Shown here: positions 56,529-64,000 of the stretch, piece by piece
Layout of the letters: the number at the start of each line of letters is the position of its first letter
Position numbering within the stretch: position 1 is the first letter of the stretch
NCBI RefSeq assembly: GCF_002866925.1
Contig: NZ_PKUQ01000022.1
Span: forward strand, 62,001 to 126,000
DNA: 64,000 nt
Source: Cohaesibacter celericrescens
GTDB taxonomy: Bacteria; Pseudomonadota; Alphaproteobacteria; Rhizobiales; Cohaesibacteraceae
Direction: 5' to 3'
Translations under genes and position numbers: made by a program
The notes under the pieces: model-generated
What the model was told of the DNA's origin: nothing
Database searches by the model: none
The model's input: the letters and a program-made list of their open reading frames with translations, nothing else

Positions 56529-57098
56529 ATGCGTGCACTTCGATGGATGGCCCTATTGATCGCCACACTGCTTGTCCCTTCACAGGGATTGGCGTCGGAC
56601 TTGGCTGACAAACTCGCCACTGCTGAGACACTTTTGGTTTCAGGACAACCAAATGCCGCATATGAAGCATTGGATGAACTGATGGATGCCTATTGGCAAC
56701 GTTCACCGATGTTTGTGCGAAAAGCAGAGTTTGCCACAGAAATCACCGGATACGGTATTTACAAACCACATGGCTCCATTTTCAAACCCAATGAACCACA
56801 GATAATATATGTTGAACCCATCGGATTCGGGTATGGCACCACAAGCGACGGCAGCAGCTTTGCCAAATGGTCGATTGATTTTGCCCTGTCCAATCCCGGC
56901 GGCACAACGCTGTTTCAGAAAGATGATTTTCTCAATCTCGCCTTACCTCTGGGGCAGCATAATCGCGAGATCCATTTGACGCTTACCGTCAATCTTTCGG
57001 GGCTTAAACCAGGCAGCTATGTGTCGCATTATTTGCTCAAAGATGCCAACTCCGAGAAAACTGCCAAATTTTCTATGCCGTTTAAAGTGGTCCAATAA
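56529..57098 (+). CDS. Secreted hypothetical protein
   Basis: A protein of about 189 residues. A signal peptide (MRALRWMALLIATLLVPSQG, ending LAS) precedes a short helical segment (LADKLATAETLLVSGQPNAA) and a beta-rich region (PQIIYVEPIGFGYGTTSDG, then HLTLTVNLSGLKPGSYVSHY). I do not recognise the family. The C-terminal strand pattern looks like an immunoglobulin-like fold. The ATG at 56529 follows GGAAGGA. It is convergent with the next small gene. Confidence 0.65.
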   Translation: MRALRWMALLIATLLVPSQGLASDLADKLATAETLLVSGQPNAAYEALDELMDAYWQRSPMFVRKAEFATEITGYGIYKPHGSIFKPNEPQIIYVEPIGFGYGTTSDGSSFAKWSIDFALSNPGGTTLFQKDDFLNLALPLGQHNREIHLTLTVNLSGLKPGSYVSHYLLKDANSEKTAKFSMPFKVVQ

Positions 57099-57182
57099 TG
57101 CCACTAGTCCTGAGGCATTGCGGATATTGCTGTGATGCCTTTGTGAATGTCCTTGCTATGATGCCACGCGGGCAAGAAAGAG

Positions 57183-57554
57183 CTATTGCAACGTTGGACG
57201 CAGTTCGGCAGTCTCTATGCCCGCTGGCACTTGGTACAGAACGACACTTGACGCCATTTCCGTCATCTTTTCACTCAGCATAGACAGCATTACATCGCTG
57301 CCCATAAAGGTGGCGCTAATAGCACCAGTGACGATCAAGCTATATAAAGCGAATTGCAGGACCATCAGCCGTAGCCAACGATTGAACCCGGATTTTATGG
57401 GCAATGCTTTAGTTACAGCTGCCTTTAACTGGGCCCAATATGCGTGACTAAAGTGAGATACCGGCTGCATGAAACTTCGTGTTTGTTCGTTACTGATCCA
57501 AACATTTACGCCTCGCTGCACAATTCTGATTTGATTGCCTTCCCTTGCCATCAT
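57183..57554 (-). CDS. Hypothetical small membrane protein
   Basis: A 123-residue protein with one clear hydrophobic helix (about residues 60-84; LRLMVLQFALYSLIVTGAIS). The ATG at 57554 has a GGGAG site about eight bases upstream, which supports translation. No family is recognised and no function can be given. Confidence 0.5.
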   Translation of the reverse strand: MMAREGNQIRIVQRGVNVWISNEQTRSFMQPVSHFSHAYWAQLKAAVTKALPIKSGFNRWLRLMVLQFALYSLIVTGAISATFMGSDVMLSMLSEKMTEMASSVVLYQVPAGIETAELRPTLQ

Positions 57555-57965
57555 TTTTCGTCTCCCAGCCCATCTGTTCGTTTTTTGGCTGCATTCCTAC
57601 AGTGAGGATAGCTCCCCTTTGCAGATATGCTTGTCTGTGGCGTTGGGTTCAGAATGGCTTGGAACAATCTCCCAATTATAAATTACGCAGCAAGTTTCGC
57701 CCTTCGGATGCGTGTTTGCAAAAGTAGCCTTTTCAAATGGTTAAGAGCTTGGATTAAATCTTACCGACTTGTTTCGATGCCGTTCAAAATGAACGAACGG
57801 CACCTGTACAGCGTTAACGCGCGATGCAGAAATATGGTTTCGCAAGTGTTGAGCCTTGAGGGCTCACTGGCCTTGCATTGGCTTTTTTTGCTTTTGGGAT
57901 TGTAATTTCAACCCGCGCGCAGCACCCTGTCAGCCGTCCTTTTCATGTCAAATACGGTCGAGAAA
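57555..57965. other. Spacer with nested palindromes, no gene seen
   Basis: About 410 bases. GCCGTTC (57780-57786) pairs with GAACGGC (57796-57802), and inside it GTTC-AAAAT-GAAC (57783-57795) forms a second dyad. TGAGCC (57850-57855) pairs with GGCTCA (57861-57866). A 92-codon frame at 57627-57905 has no ribosome-binding site or family resemblance and is not called. Confidence 0.4.
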
Positions 57966-58496
57966 ATGCAGTCCTCCTCCTTCACCCCACCCACTCTTAG
58001 ATCAATGCAGACAGAAGACGCGGATGCCGTTCTTAGAATTTATCAAGAGGGTATAGACACAGAGAACGCGACATTTACCGCCAAGGCCTCTGAATGGTCT
58101 GATTGGAATCAATCGCATTTGCCCAATTGCCGTATTGTCGCAACCATAGACAGCATCGTAGTGGGTTGGGCTGCATTGTCGGGTGTTTCATCGCGCTGTG
58201 TTTATGATGGAGTGGCGGAGGTCAGCATCTATGTTTCTCCGTCAGTGCTTGGCAAAGGAATTGGCTCCATGCTGATGAAAGCGCTGGTTAAAGAAAGCGA
58301 AGAGTCAGGAATCTGGATGCTACAAGCCAGTATTTTCCCTGAAAATGAAGGCAGCATTGCGTTGCATCGTAAATTTGGCTTCCGCATCGTCGGAATGCGC
58401 AAAAAAATAGCACGTATGAACTACGGCAAAATGAACGGCACATGGCGTGATGTTGCATTCGTTGAGAGGCGTAGCAGTATTGTCGGCCTCGACTGA
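57966..58496 (+). CDS. GNAT acetyltransferase of the phosphinothricin/MddA type
   Basis: A protein of about 176 residues. It shows the family pattern RSMQTEDADAVLRIYQEGID near the N-terminus, then EVSIYVSPSVLGKGIGSMLM as the acetyl-CoA loop and IALHRKFGFRIVGMRKK in the C-terminal half. Enzymes of this type acetylate methionine derivatives or phosphinothricin; which one is unknown here. The ATG at 57966 is preferred, with an ATG at 57945 as alternative. Confidence 0.88.
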   Translation: MQSSSFTPPTLRSMQTEDADAVLRIYQEGIDTENATFTAKASEWSDWNQSHLPNCRIVATIDSIVVGWAALSGVSSRCVYDGVAEVSIYVSPSVLGKGIGSMLMKALVKESEESGIWMLQASIFPENEGSIALHRKFGFRIVGMRKKIARMNYGKMNGTWRDVAFVERRSSIVGLD

Positions 58497-58525
58497 CCGC
58501 TCAAAAATTAAATTTCCCTAGTCTG

Positions 58526-58819
58526 TTACAGGTCGCCTTTGGGCAACATCATTATGGCTGCAGCCATCGCTACGCTGCATAGCGTGATTAGCAAACCAAA
58601 AAAGAGCAGCGCCATCGGAATTAGCGGGTTTTCGCTGCTAGAAATCAGGTCATATAGTCCCGCTGCATTGGTAATCAACAATCCGCTAAACACCACGATC
58701 GTTGCAACCAGCCCAATGAGCCAATTGATCGCGAGTAGCCGGAATAGAGGGTTCTGAAAAACACCCTTGGCTCCTTGTTCAATGCGCCTTTCTGGAGGCA
58801 CCAGATCTGTAATGGGCAT
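58526..58819 (-). CDS. Small two-helix membrane protein
   Basis: A 97-residue protein with two hydrophobic helices (about residues 29-52 and 68-91). The N-terminal region MPITDLVPPERRIEQGAKGV looks like a conserved amphipathic leader, and I have seen similar small proteins in rhizobia without a known role. AGGA lies about ten bases before the ATG. The function is unknown. Confidence 0.6.
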   Translation of the reverse strand: MPITDLVPPERRIEQGAKGVFQNPLFRLLAINWLIGLVATIVVFSGLLITNAAGLYDLISSSENPLIPMALLFFGLLITLCSVAMAAAIMMLPKGDL

Positions 58820-58945
58820 CAGGCATATATCCTAAATCAGATGATATTTGGTTGAGATCACTCTACCCCATACGCACTTTTCCGTAAGCTTTTATCAGGC
58901 GCTCAGCAAAGACACATTGACGCATATCCACCTGTCATATATTTA

Positions 58946-58976
58946 TTTGATATATGAACTAGAAATATATATCAAA
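58946..58976. promoter_or_regulatory. Candidate PadR operator
   Basis: TTTGATATAT (58946-58955) and ATATATCAAA (58967-58976) form a perfect 10-bp dyad with an 11-base centre, about 95 bases upstream of padR. Long AT-rich dyads of this shape are typical PadR targets, and autoregulation is likely. Confidence 0.6.
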
Positions 58977-59071
58977 CGTACATATACAGAGCAGCAAATT
59001 GCTTAGAAACCAGAACGCTCAGTCTGGTTTTTGTTACGATGAATTGAGCAATCAAGATCAGGAATAAATCC

Positions 59072-59677
59072 ATGAACGTGCGTACCATCTGTTTGGCAGT
59101 TTTGTTTTGCGGGGATAAATCCGGTTATGACATCCGCAAGTCATCGACTGAAGGTCCTTTTAGTTTCTTTGTCGAAGCAAGTTACGGATCAATCTATCCT
59201 GCATTATCCAGATTGGAAGCGGACAAACTGGTCATCGGCCGTCACGAAACGCAAGAAGGAAAACCTGCACGCAAGATCTATTCAATCACGGATGCTGGAC
59301 GCGAAGCGTTCTTAAGTGAACTTATTCTGCCGCACCGACCAGATATATTTCGGTCAGAGTTTTTGTTGATTTCAATCTTTGCAAGAATGATTGGCCCTGA
59401 CGCAATTGAGGCCGCTATTGAAAGACAAATTTCCCAACTTGAACAAGAGATTATGTCGATCAACTCATGCGATGAAATGAACCAGGAGGGTGCTTTGAAT
59501 TGTCCGGCTCAGGATAGCGAAGAGCAATTTGAGGACGTGGCACTTTGGGCTCAAAACTACGGCCGCTATTGTGTTCAGGCAAGCATAGACTATCTGAGGA
59601 AGCATGGTGTGGAGTTGGTGGAGATTGCCCGGCAGAGCGTTCTGCCACAGAATTTAAATCAAGCGGGCCTTGAGTAA
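59072..59677 (+). CDS. PadR-family transcriptional regulator
   Basis: A 201-residue protein. The winged helix (about residues 5-85) reads CGDKSGYDIRKSSTEGPFSF, then ASYGSIYPALSRLEADKLV and GKPARKIYSITDAGREAFL, the PadR signature. The C-terminal helical dimerisation domain spans about 100-190. It probably represses the downstream RND efflux genes and itself. The upstream dyad at 58946-58976 is the likely operator. Confidence 0.92.
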   Translation: MNVRTICLAVLFCGDKSGYDIRKSSTEGPFSFFVEASYGSIYPALSRLEADKLVIGRHETQEGKPARKIYSITDAGREAFLSELILPHRPDIFRSEFLLISIFARMIGPDAIEAAIERQISQLEQEIMSINSCDEMNQEGALNCPAQDSEEQFEDVALWAQNYGRYCVQASIDYLRKHGVELVEIARQSVLPQNLNQAGLE

Positions 59678-59772
59678 GATTCAAAAAGCTTTGGCGAATT
59701 TTGTCAAAGAGCATTGTTTTATTGGATGAGACCACCCTTCTTTGCTGAAGGGATTAGGATGAGGGATAAATC

Positions 59773-60915
59773 ATGGCATTGCGACTTAAAGGCTCATACG
59801 GCCTAGCTCTGCTGTTTACCGCTGGCATTGTCGGTTGGATGGCAACCGGACACACTGTAATTAGCGGTGAGGCAAGCGAAGGCGCGGTTCCGCCGCCAGC
59901 CGTTCGCAATCAACTAACCGAGACAGAGGCCGTTCGGGTCGCTGTACAAACATTTTCATCACAGGAACGCCAATCGCTCCTGACCATTCGCGGACGCACA
60001 CAGTCGGACAAAACAGTCACTGTGCGTGCTGAAACGACTGCTACAGTTCTCTCGCGTTCAATAGAGAAGGGCCAATGGGTCGAAAAGGACACCTTGCTGT
60101 GCGAACTGGATGCTGGCTCTCGCCTTGCAAGTTTGGCGCAGGCCGAGGCAGCCCTGGCACAGGCCGAGTTTGATCTGGACGCCAAAGAAACCCTCGCGAA
60201 AAAAGGCTTTGCAGCCCAAACCCAAATTGAAGCGCTTAAAGCACAACGAGATGCAGCATTGGCTGGGGTAAAAATTGCCAAAGTCGAACTGGCCCGAACC
60301 AAAGTACTCGCGCCGATTGCCGGATCGGTTCAAGGCCCCTTGGCTGAGGTGGGAGATCAACTCAAATCCGGCGATGCATGCGCTGTGTTGATGAATCCCG
60401 ATCCAATGCTCGTTGTTGGTCAGGTTTCCGAACGTGATATTCCCAGAGTACATGTTGGTGCAAAAGCACAGGTGGAGCTGGTTACGGGTGAAAAAGCGGA
60501 TGGTGTTGTTCGCTATGTCAGCACCGCCTCAAACATAGAAACCCGCACATTTCTCATTGAAGTCGAAGTCCCTAATCCTGATCGTTCCCTGCGCGATGGT
60601 GTCACTGCGATAGCTAATTTGGTTCTGGATCCCTTACAGGCCCATTTGATGAGCCCCGCTCACCTGACCCTGTCTGATGAAGGCATTGTTGGCGTTATGC
60701 GGGTGGAAGACAGTCATGCGATTTTCACACCGGTGAGCATTCTGGCCAATGATGCTGAAGGCGTTTGGGTGGGTGGACTACCCAGCATTGTAGACGTGAT
60801 TACGGTCGGGCAAGAATATGTAAAGAGCGGTCAGCTTATTGAAGCCGTCTCGGCCAGTTCATTACGCGAAGGCATGGACAAAAAAGCATCCCTTAAAGCG
60901 GAGAGTGCACAATGA
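59773..60915 (+). CDS. RND efflux periplasmic adaptor (membrane fusion protein)
   Basis: A 380-residue HlyD/AcrA-type adaptor. An N-terminal membrane anchor (about residues 8-26) leads to a split lipoyl domain (TVTVRAETTATVLSRSIEKG and VLAPIAGSVQGPLAEVGDQL) interrupted by a coiled coil (about residues 118-178). Beta-barrel and membrane-proximal domains follow. It links the inner-membrane pump to an outer-membrane channel. Its stop overlaps the permease ATG (ATGA), so the two are coupled. Confidence 0.92.
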   Translation: MALRLKGSYGLALLFTAGIVGWMATGHTVISGEASEGAVPPPAVRNQLTETEAVRVAVQTFSSQERQSLLTIRGRTQSDKTVTVRAETTATVLSRSIEKGQWVEKDTLLCELDAGSRLASLAQAEAALAQAEFDLDAKETLAKKGFAAQTQIEALKAQRDAALAGVKIAKVELARTKVLAPIAGSVQGPLAEVGDQLKSGDACAVLMNPDPMLVVGQVSERDIPRVHVGAKAQVELVTGEKADGVVRYVSTASNIETRTFLIEVEVPNPDRSLRDGVTAIANLVLDPLQAHLMSPAHLTLSDEGIVGVMRVEDSHAIFTPVSILANDAEGVWVGGLPSIVDVITVGQEYVKSGQLIEAVSASSLREGMDKKASLKAESAQ

Positions 60916-63900
60916 ATGGTATTCTTGACACAGTCCTGCGGGCGCGACGAACTGTCCTGACGATGATGATTGTATTGGTGGCAGCCGGTATCGTCAGCTA
61001 TATCACCATTCCTAAAGAATCCCAGCCGGACATTGATATTCCGGTTCTCTATATATCAATTAGCCAAAGTGGCATTTCACCTGAAGATTCTGCACGGCTT
61101 TTGGTCAAGCCAATGGAGAATAAGCTACAGGCTTTGGACGGCGTCAAAGAAATCACAGCCACCTCCTCTGAGGGCCACGCAGGGATTCTGCTTGAGTTCG
61201 ATGTCGGGTTTGACAAGGACAAGGCTGTTGCCGATGTGCGAGACAAGGTCAAGCAGGCGCAAGCCGAGCTACCAGCCGATGCTGACGAACCGACCATCAA
61301 CGAAGTCAATTTCTCTCTCCAGCCAACTCTCTATGTGACACTGTCCGGTGAAGTCCCCGAGCGGACGCTTTATCGCCATGCACAGCGACTACAGGATGAA
61401 ATCGAAGGTATTTCAACGGTTCTGGAAGCCAGCCTTTCGGGGCATCGCGAAGAGCTGCTTGAAGTTGAAATCGACCTGCTCAAGCTCGAATCTTACAATG
61501 TTACCCAAACTGAACTTGTTAATGCAGTCACAATGAATAACCGCCTTGTTCCTGCTGGTTTTCTGGACAATGGCAAAGGCCGCTTTAACCTCAAAGTACC
61601 CGGCTTGATCGAGTCAGCCGAAGATGTCTATTCGATCCCCATCAAACAATTTGGTGAGGGCGTGGTCACTTTGGGTGATATCGCGACGATCAAACGGACC
61701 TTTAAAGACCCCTCCTCTATTACCCGTGTGAATGGCAAACCTGCGATCTCAATCGAGATCAAAAAGCGCCTTGGCACCAACATCATTGAAAATAATGAGG
61801 CTGTGCGAGCGGTTGTCGAAAAAGAAATGGCAACGTGGAACCCAGCCATTAAAGTTCGGTTCCTGCTTGATGAAGCCAAACCGATTTTTGAAATTCTGGG
61901 ATCTCTCCAGTCTTCGATCATGACTGCAGTTGCGCTTGTGATGATGTTGGTTCTGGCGGCTCTGGGCTTGCGATCTGCCATATTGATCGGGATTGCGATC
62001 CCCACCTCCTTCATGATCGGGTTTTTGATCCTGTCCGGCATCGGCATGACCGTGAATATGATGGTTATGTTCGGACTGGTATTGACTGTCGGCATGCTGG
62101 TCGACGGGGCTATTGTGATCGTGGAATATGCGGACCGAAAGGTGGCAGAAGGCATGGAGCGAATGGAGGCTTATATTCGAGCCGCCAAATTGATGTTCTG
62201 GCCGATCTCCTCTTCAACAGCGACCACATTGGCCGCCTTCCTGCCTATGCTCTTGTGGCCCGGCGTGTCAGGCGAATTTATGAGTTATCTGCCGATCATG
62301 GTGATCATCATTCTATCGGCAGCTTTGCTTACTGCAATGGTCTTCCTTCCGGTTATGGGTGGTTTCATCGGCAAAAAGCGAGCAACAGAGGAAGAAGTTG
62401 CCAACGCCAATCATTTGTCCGGTGGCCACACGTTCAACCCCAGTGACATGACCGGCCTGACAGGCATTTATGCGCGTGTATTGCATGTTCTGGCCTCAAG
62501 CCCGTTAGGCAATATCGCAACCATTTTGTCGGTGATCATCGCCTGTTACGTCATTGCGACCAGCTTCGGCACCCATAACGCCGGTGTTGAATTTTTTGTT
62601 GATGAAGAGCCGGACAAGGCCATGGTTTATGTCTCGGCTCGAGGCAACATGAGTGCCTTGGAAAGCCGTGTTTTGGTCAAGGCAGTGGAGGACGAGGTTC
62701 TGCAGGTTGTTGGCGTGCGCGATATTGTCACCAACTCCGCTCCGTCTGGCGTTAGCACCGGAAGCATCGGGGGCGGCAACAATTCCAAGCCAATCGATGC
62801 CATCGGTACCATCAATATGGAGTTTGATGATTTTTGCTGCCGTCGTCCGGCTAAAGAAATTTTCAATGAAATCCGCGAACGGACCGCTGATATCCCTGGC
62901 ATCCATATTGAAGTCCAGAAAGTCGAAGGCGGGCCGCCAACCGGCAAAGATATTAGTCTACAGATCTCATCATCCAGCTATGAAAAAGTTGCTGAAGCCA
63001 CACGCATGGTGCGCGACCATTTCGACGGAGTTGACGATCTGATTGAGATTGAAGACAGTCGTCCCCTGCCCGGCATTGAATGGGAGCTTAACATCGACCG
63101 CGAAGCTGCCGGTCGCTACAACGCGACCATTGGATCTGTCGGCTCGATGGTTCAGCTCGTCACCAACGGTGTGATGATCGGTAAATATCGCCCAGATGAT
63201 TCCGAAGACGAAGTAGAAATTCGTGTTCGTTTGCCGCAAGAACAACGAAGCATCAAACAGTTGGATCAACTCAAGTTGTTGACACCAAATGGTCAGGTTC
63301 CCATTAGCAACTTCGTGCAGGTAGAACCACGCAAGAAAGTCTCGTCCATCACAAGGCGCGACGGTTTCTATGCCATGAATGTCAAGGCAACCGTGGTGCA
63401 GGATAATGGCGTAACGATCGACGAAAAGGTCAAACAGATTGACCAGTGGATCAATGCTCAGACCTGGCCTGAGGGTGTGTTGTTCAAATTCCGTGGTGCG
63501 GATGAAGAGCAGCAGGAATCCATGGTATTCCTTGGCAAAGCGGCCATCGGTGCGCTGTTTATCATGGCGATCATTCTCATCACCCAGTTTAACAGCTTCT
63601 ATCAAACCTTCCTGACGCTTTCGACGGTGGTGTTGTCCGTCATGGGTGTGCTGCTCGGCATGATGATCACGGGGCAGAAATTCTCTGTTATTATGACCGG
63701 AACAGGTGTGGTTGCCCTTGCTGGGATTGTGGTGAACAACGCCATTGTTCTGATCGATACCTACAACCGGTTCCGCGAGGAAGGGGTTGAAGTGATCGAA
63801 GCGGTGGTAAAAACCGCCTCACAGAGGATTCGCCCGATTCTTTTGACGACGATCACCACCATCGCAGGCCTCATTCCCATGGCGACCAGCGTGAATTTTG

Positions 63901-64000
63901 ACTTCTTTGAACGAGTGATTTCGGTAGGTTCGATAACCGCTGGATGGTGGACACAGCTGTCAACCGCGGTGATATCTGGCCTAGCATTCTCCACTCTATT
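60912..64000 (+). CDS. RND multidrug efflux permease, C-terminus beyond window
   Basis: The first 1029 codons of an AcrB-like pump (HAE-1 group). The N-terminal helix leads into the porter domain with PKESQPDIDIPVLYISISQS. The helix-4 motif is LVDGAIVIVEYADRK, where AcrB has two aspartates; here the second is Gly. The helix-10 motif is VVNNAIVLIDTYNRF, with Asn at the position of the AcrB lysine. The frame is open to the edge, ending in SGLAFSTL, close to the end of the family, so only a short tail is missing. It starts by four-base overlap with the adaptor. The substrate is unknown. Confidence 0.93.
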   Translation, partial: MNGILDTVLRARRTVLTMMIVLVAAGIVSYITIPKESQPDIDIPVLYISISQSGISPEDSARLLVKPMENKLQALDGVKEITATSSEGHAGILLEFDVGFDKDKAVADVRDKVKQAQAELPADADEPTINEVNFSLQPTLYVTLSGEVPERTLYRHAQRLQDEIEGISTVLEASLSGHREELLEVEIDLLKLESYNVTQTELVNAVTMNNRLVPAGFLDNGKGRFNLKVPGLIESAEDVYSIPIKQFGEGVVTLGDIATIKRTFKDPSSITRVNGKPAISIEIKKRLGTNIIENNEAVRAVVEKEMATWNPAIKVRFLLDEAKPIFEILGSLQSSIMTAVALVMMLVLAALGLRSAILIGIAIPTSFMIGFLILSGIGMTVNMMVMFGLVLTVGMLVDGAIVIVEYADRKVAEGMERMEAYIRAAKLMFWPISSSTATTLAAFLPMLLWPGVSGEFMSYLPIMVIIILSAALLTAMVFLPVMGGFIGKKRATEEEVANANHLSGGHTFNPSDMTGLTGIYARVLHVLASSPLGNIATILSVIIACYVIATSFGTHNAGVEFFVDEEPDKAMVYVSARGNMSALESRVLVKAVEDEVLQVVGVRDIVTNSAPSGVSTGSIGGGNNSKPIDAIGTINMEFDDFCCRRPAKEIFNEIRERTADIPGIHIEVQKVEGGPPTGKDISLQISSSSYEKVAEATRMVRDHFDGVDDLIEIEDSRPLPGIEWELNIDREAAGRYNATIGSVGSMVQLVTNGVMIGKYRPDDSEDEVEIRVRLPQEQRSIKQLDQLKLLTPNGQVPISNFVQVEPRKKVSSITRRDGFYAMNVKATVVQDNGVTIDEKVKQIDQWINAQTWPEGVLFKFRGADEEQQESMVFLGKAAIGALFIMAIILITQFNSFYQTFLTLSTVVLSVMGVLLGMMITGQKFSVIMTGTGVVALAGIVVNNAIVLIDTYNRFREEGVEVIEAVVKTASQRIRPILLTTITTIAGLIPMATSVNFDFFERVISVGSITAGWWTQLSTAVISGLAFSTL

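Noticed and set aside
57627..57905. 92-codon frame as a gene
   Set aside because: No ribosome-binding site, no recognisable pattern, and it spans the palindromes.

Overview
The window looks like chromosomal DNA of an alphaproteobacterium of the order Hyphomicrobiales (Rhizobiales), of moderate GC by eye. The basis is gene order: rplM/thioesterase/crotonase/CoA-binding/metY, glyA-nrdR-ribD-ribE-ribH-nusB-thiL, DUF177-plsX-fabH-ihfA-merR, rpoZ-rsh, and acpS-lepB-rnc-era-recO-parC are arrangements I know from this order. Markers such as the LdtR/LdtP pair, the Mg-type HemB and the leucyl/arginyl-tRNA-protein transferase fit as well. No rRNA, CRISPR array, insertion sequence or prophage was recognised. 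One tRNA (Pro, GGG) is present.

Layout. 1-5.6 kb: start of rplM, a hotdog thioesterase, a crotonase-fold protein, a CoA-binding protein, metY, ctaA and DUF2842. 5.6-9.9 kb: a compact polysaccharide cassette (Wzz/ExoP-like co-polymerase, Wza-like export lipoprotein, initiating phosphoglycosyltransferase). 10-17 kb: tRNA-Pro, a miniature flagellar-rod-like protein, MerR/ihfA/fabH/plsX/DUF177, a cytochrome bc1 assembly chaperone and a BamE-like lipoprotein. 17-25 kb: an MFS carrier, then the thiamine/riboflavin/nrdR/glyA block. 25-27.4 kb: a small DUF protein, the Tat-type L,D-transpeptidase LdtP and its MarR regulator LdtR. 27.5-31.2 kb: a valine catabolic operon (acyl-CoA dehydrogenase, 3-hydroxyisobutyryl-CoA hydrolase, a membrane protein, 3-hydroxyisobutyrate dehydrogenase).

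31.4-40 kb: hemB, a XRE-cupin/GNAT pair, threonine dehydratase, an RDD protein, an SLC13-type permease behind a structured leader, bpt and an EEP-fold phosphodiesterase. 40-51.5 kb: the housekeeping block parC-recO-era-rnc-lepB-acpS-DUF2062, then rsh, rpoZ and a NYN-domain protein. 51.6-64 kb is more accessory: a dipeptidase/amidotransferase/AzlCD operon, YtoQ, a divergent MerR/CDF metal-resistance pair with a recognisable MerR-type promoter, several small hypothetical proteins, two GNATs, and a PadR/RND efflux operon that runs off the right edge.

Most of the window is ordinary core genome; I do not see a wholly new multi-gene system. The best second-look items are: the MerR-controlled, C-terminally truncated CDF transporter; the polysaccharide co-polymerase with a Walker-A-less kinase-like domain; the stem-loop leader before the SLC13 permease; a 14-bp perfect hairpin upstream of rnc; a crotonase lacking both catalytic glutamates; the miniature flagellar-rod-like protein; the PadR palindrome; and the RND pump with altered proton-relay residues.
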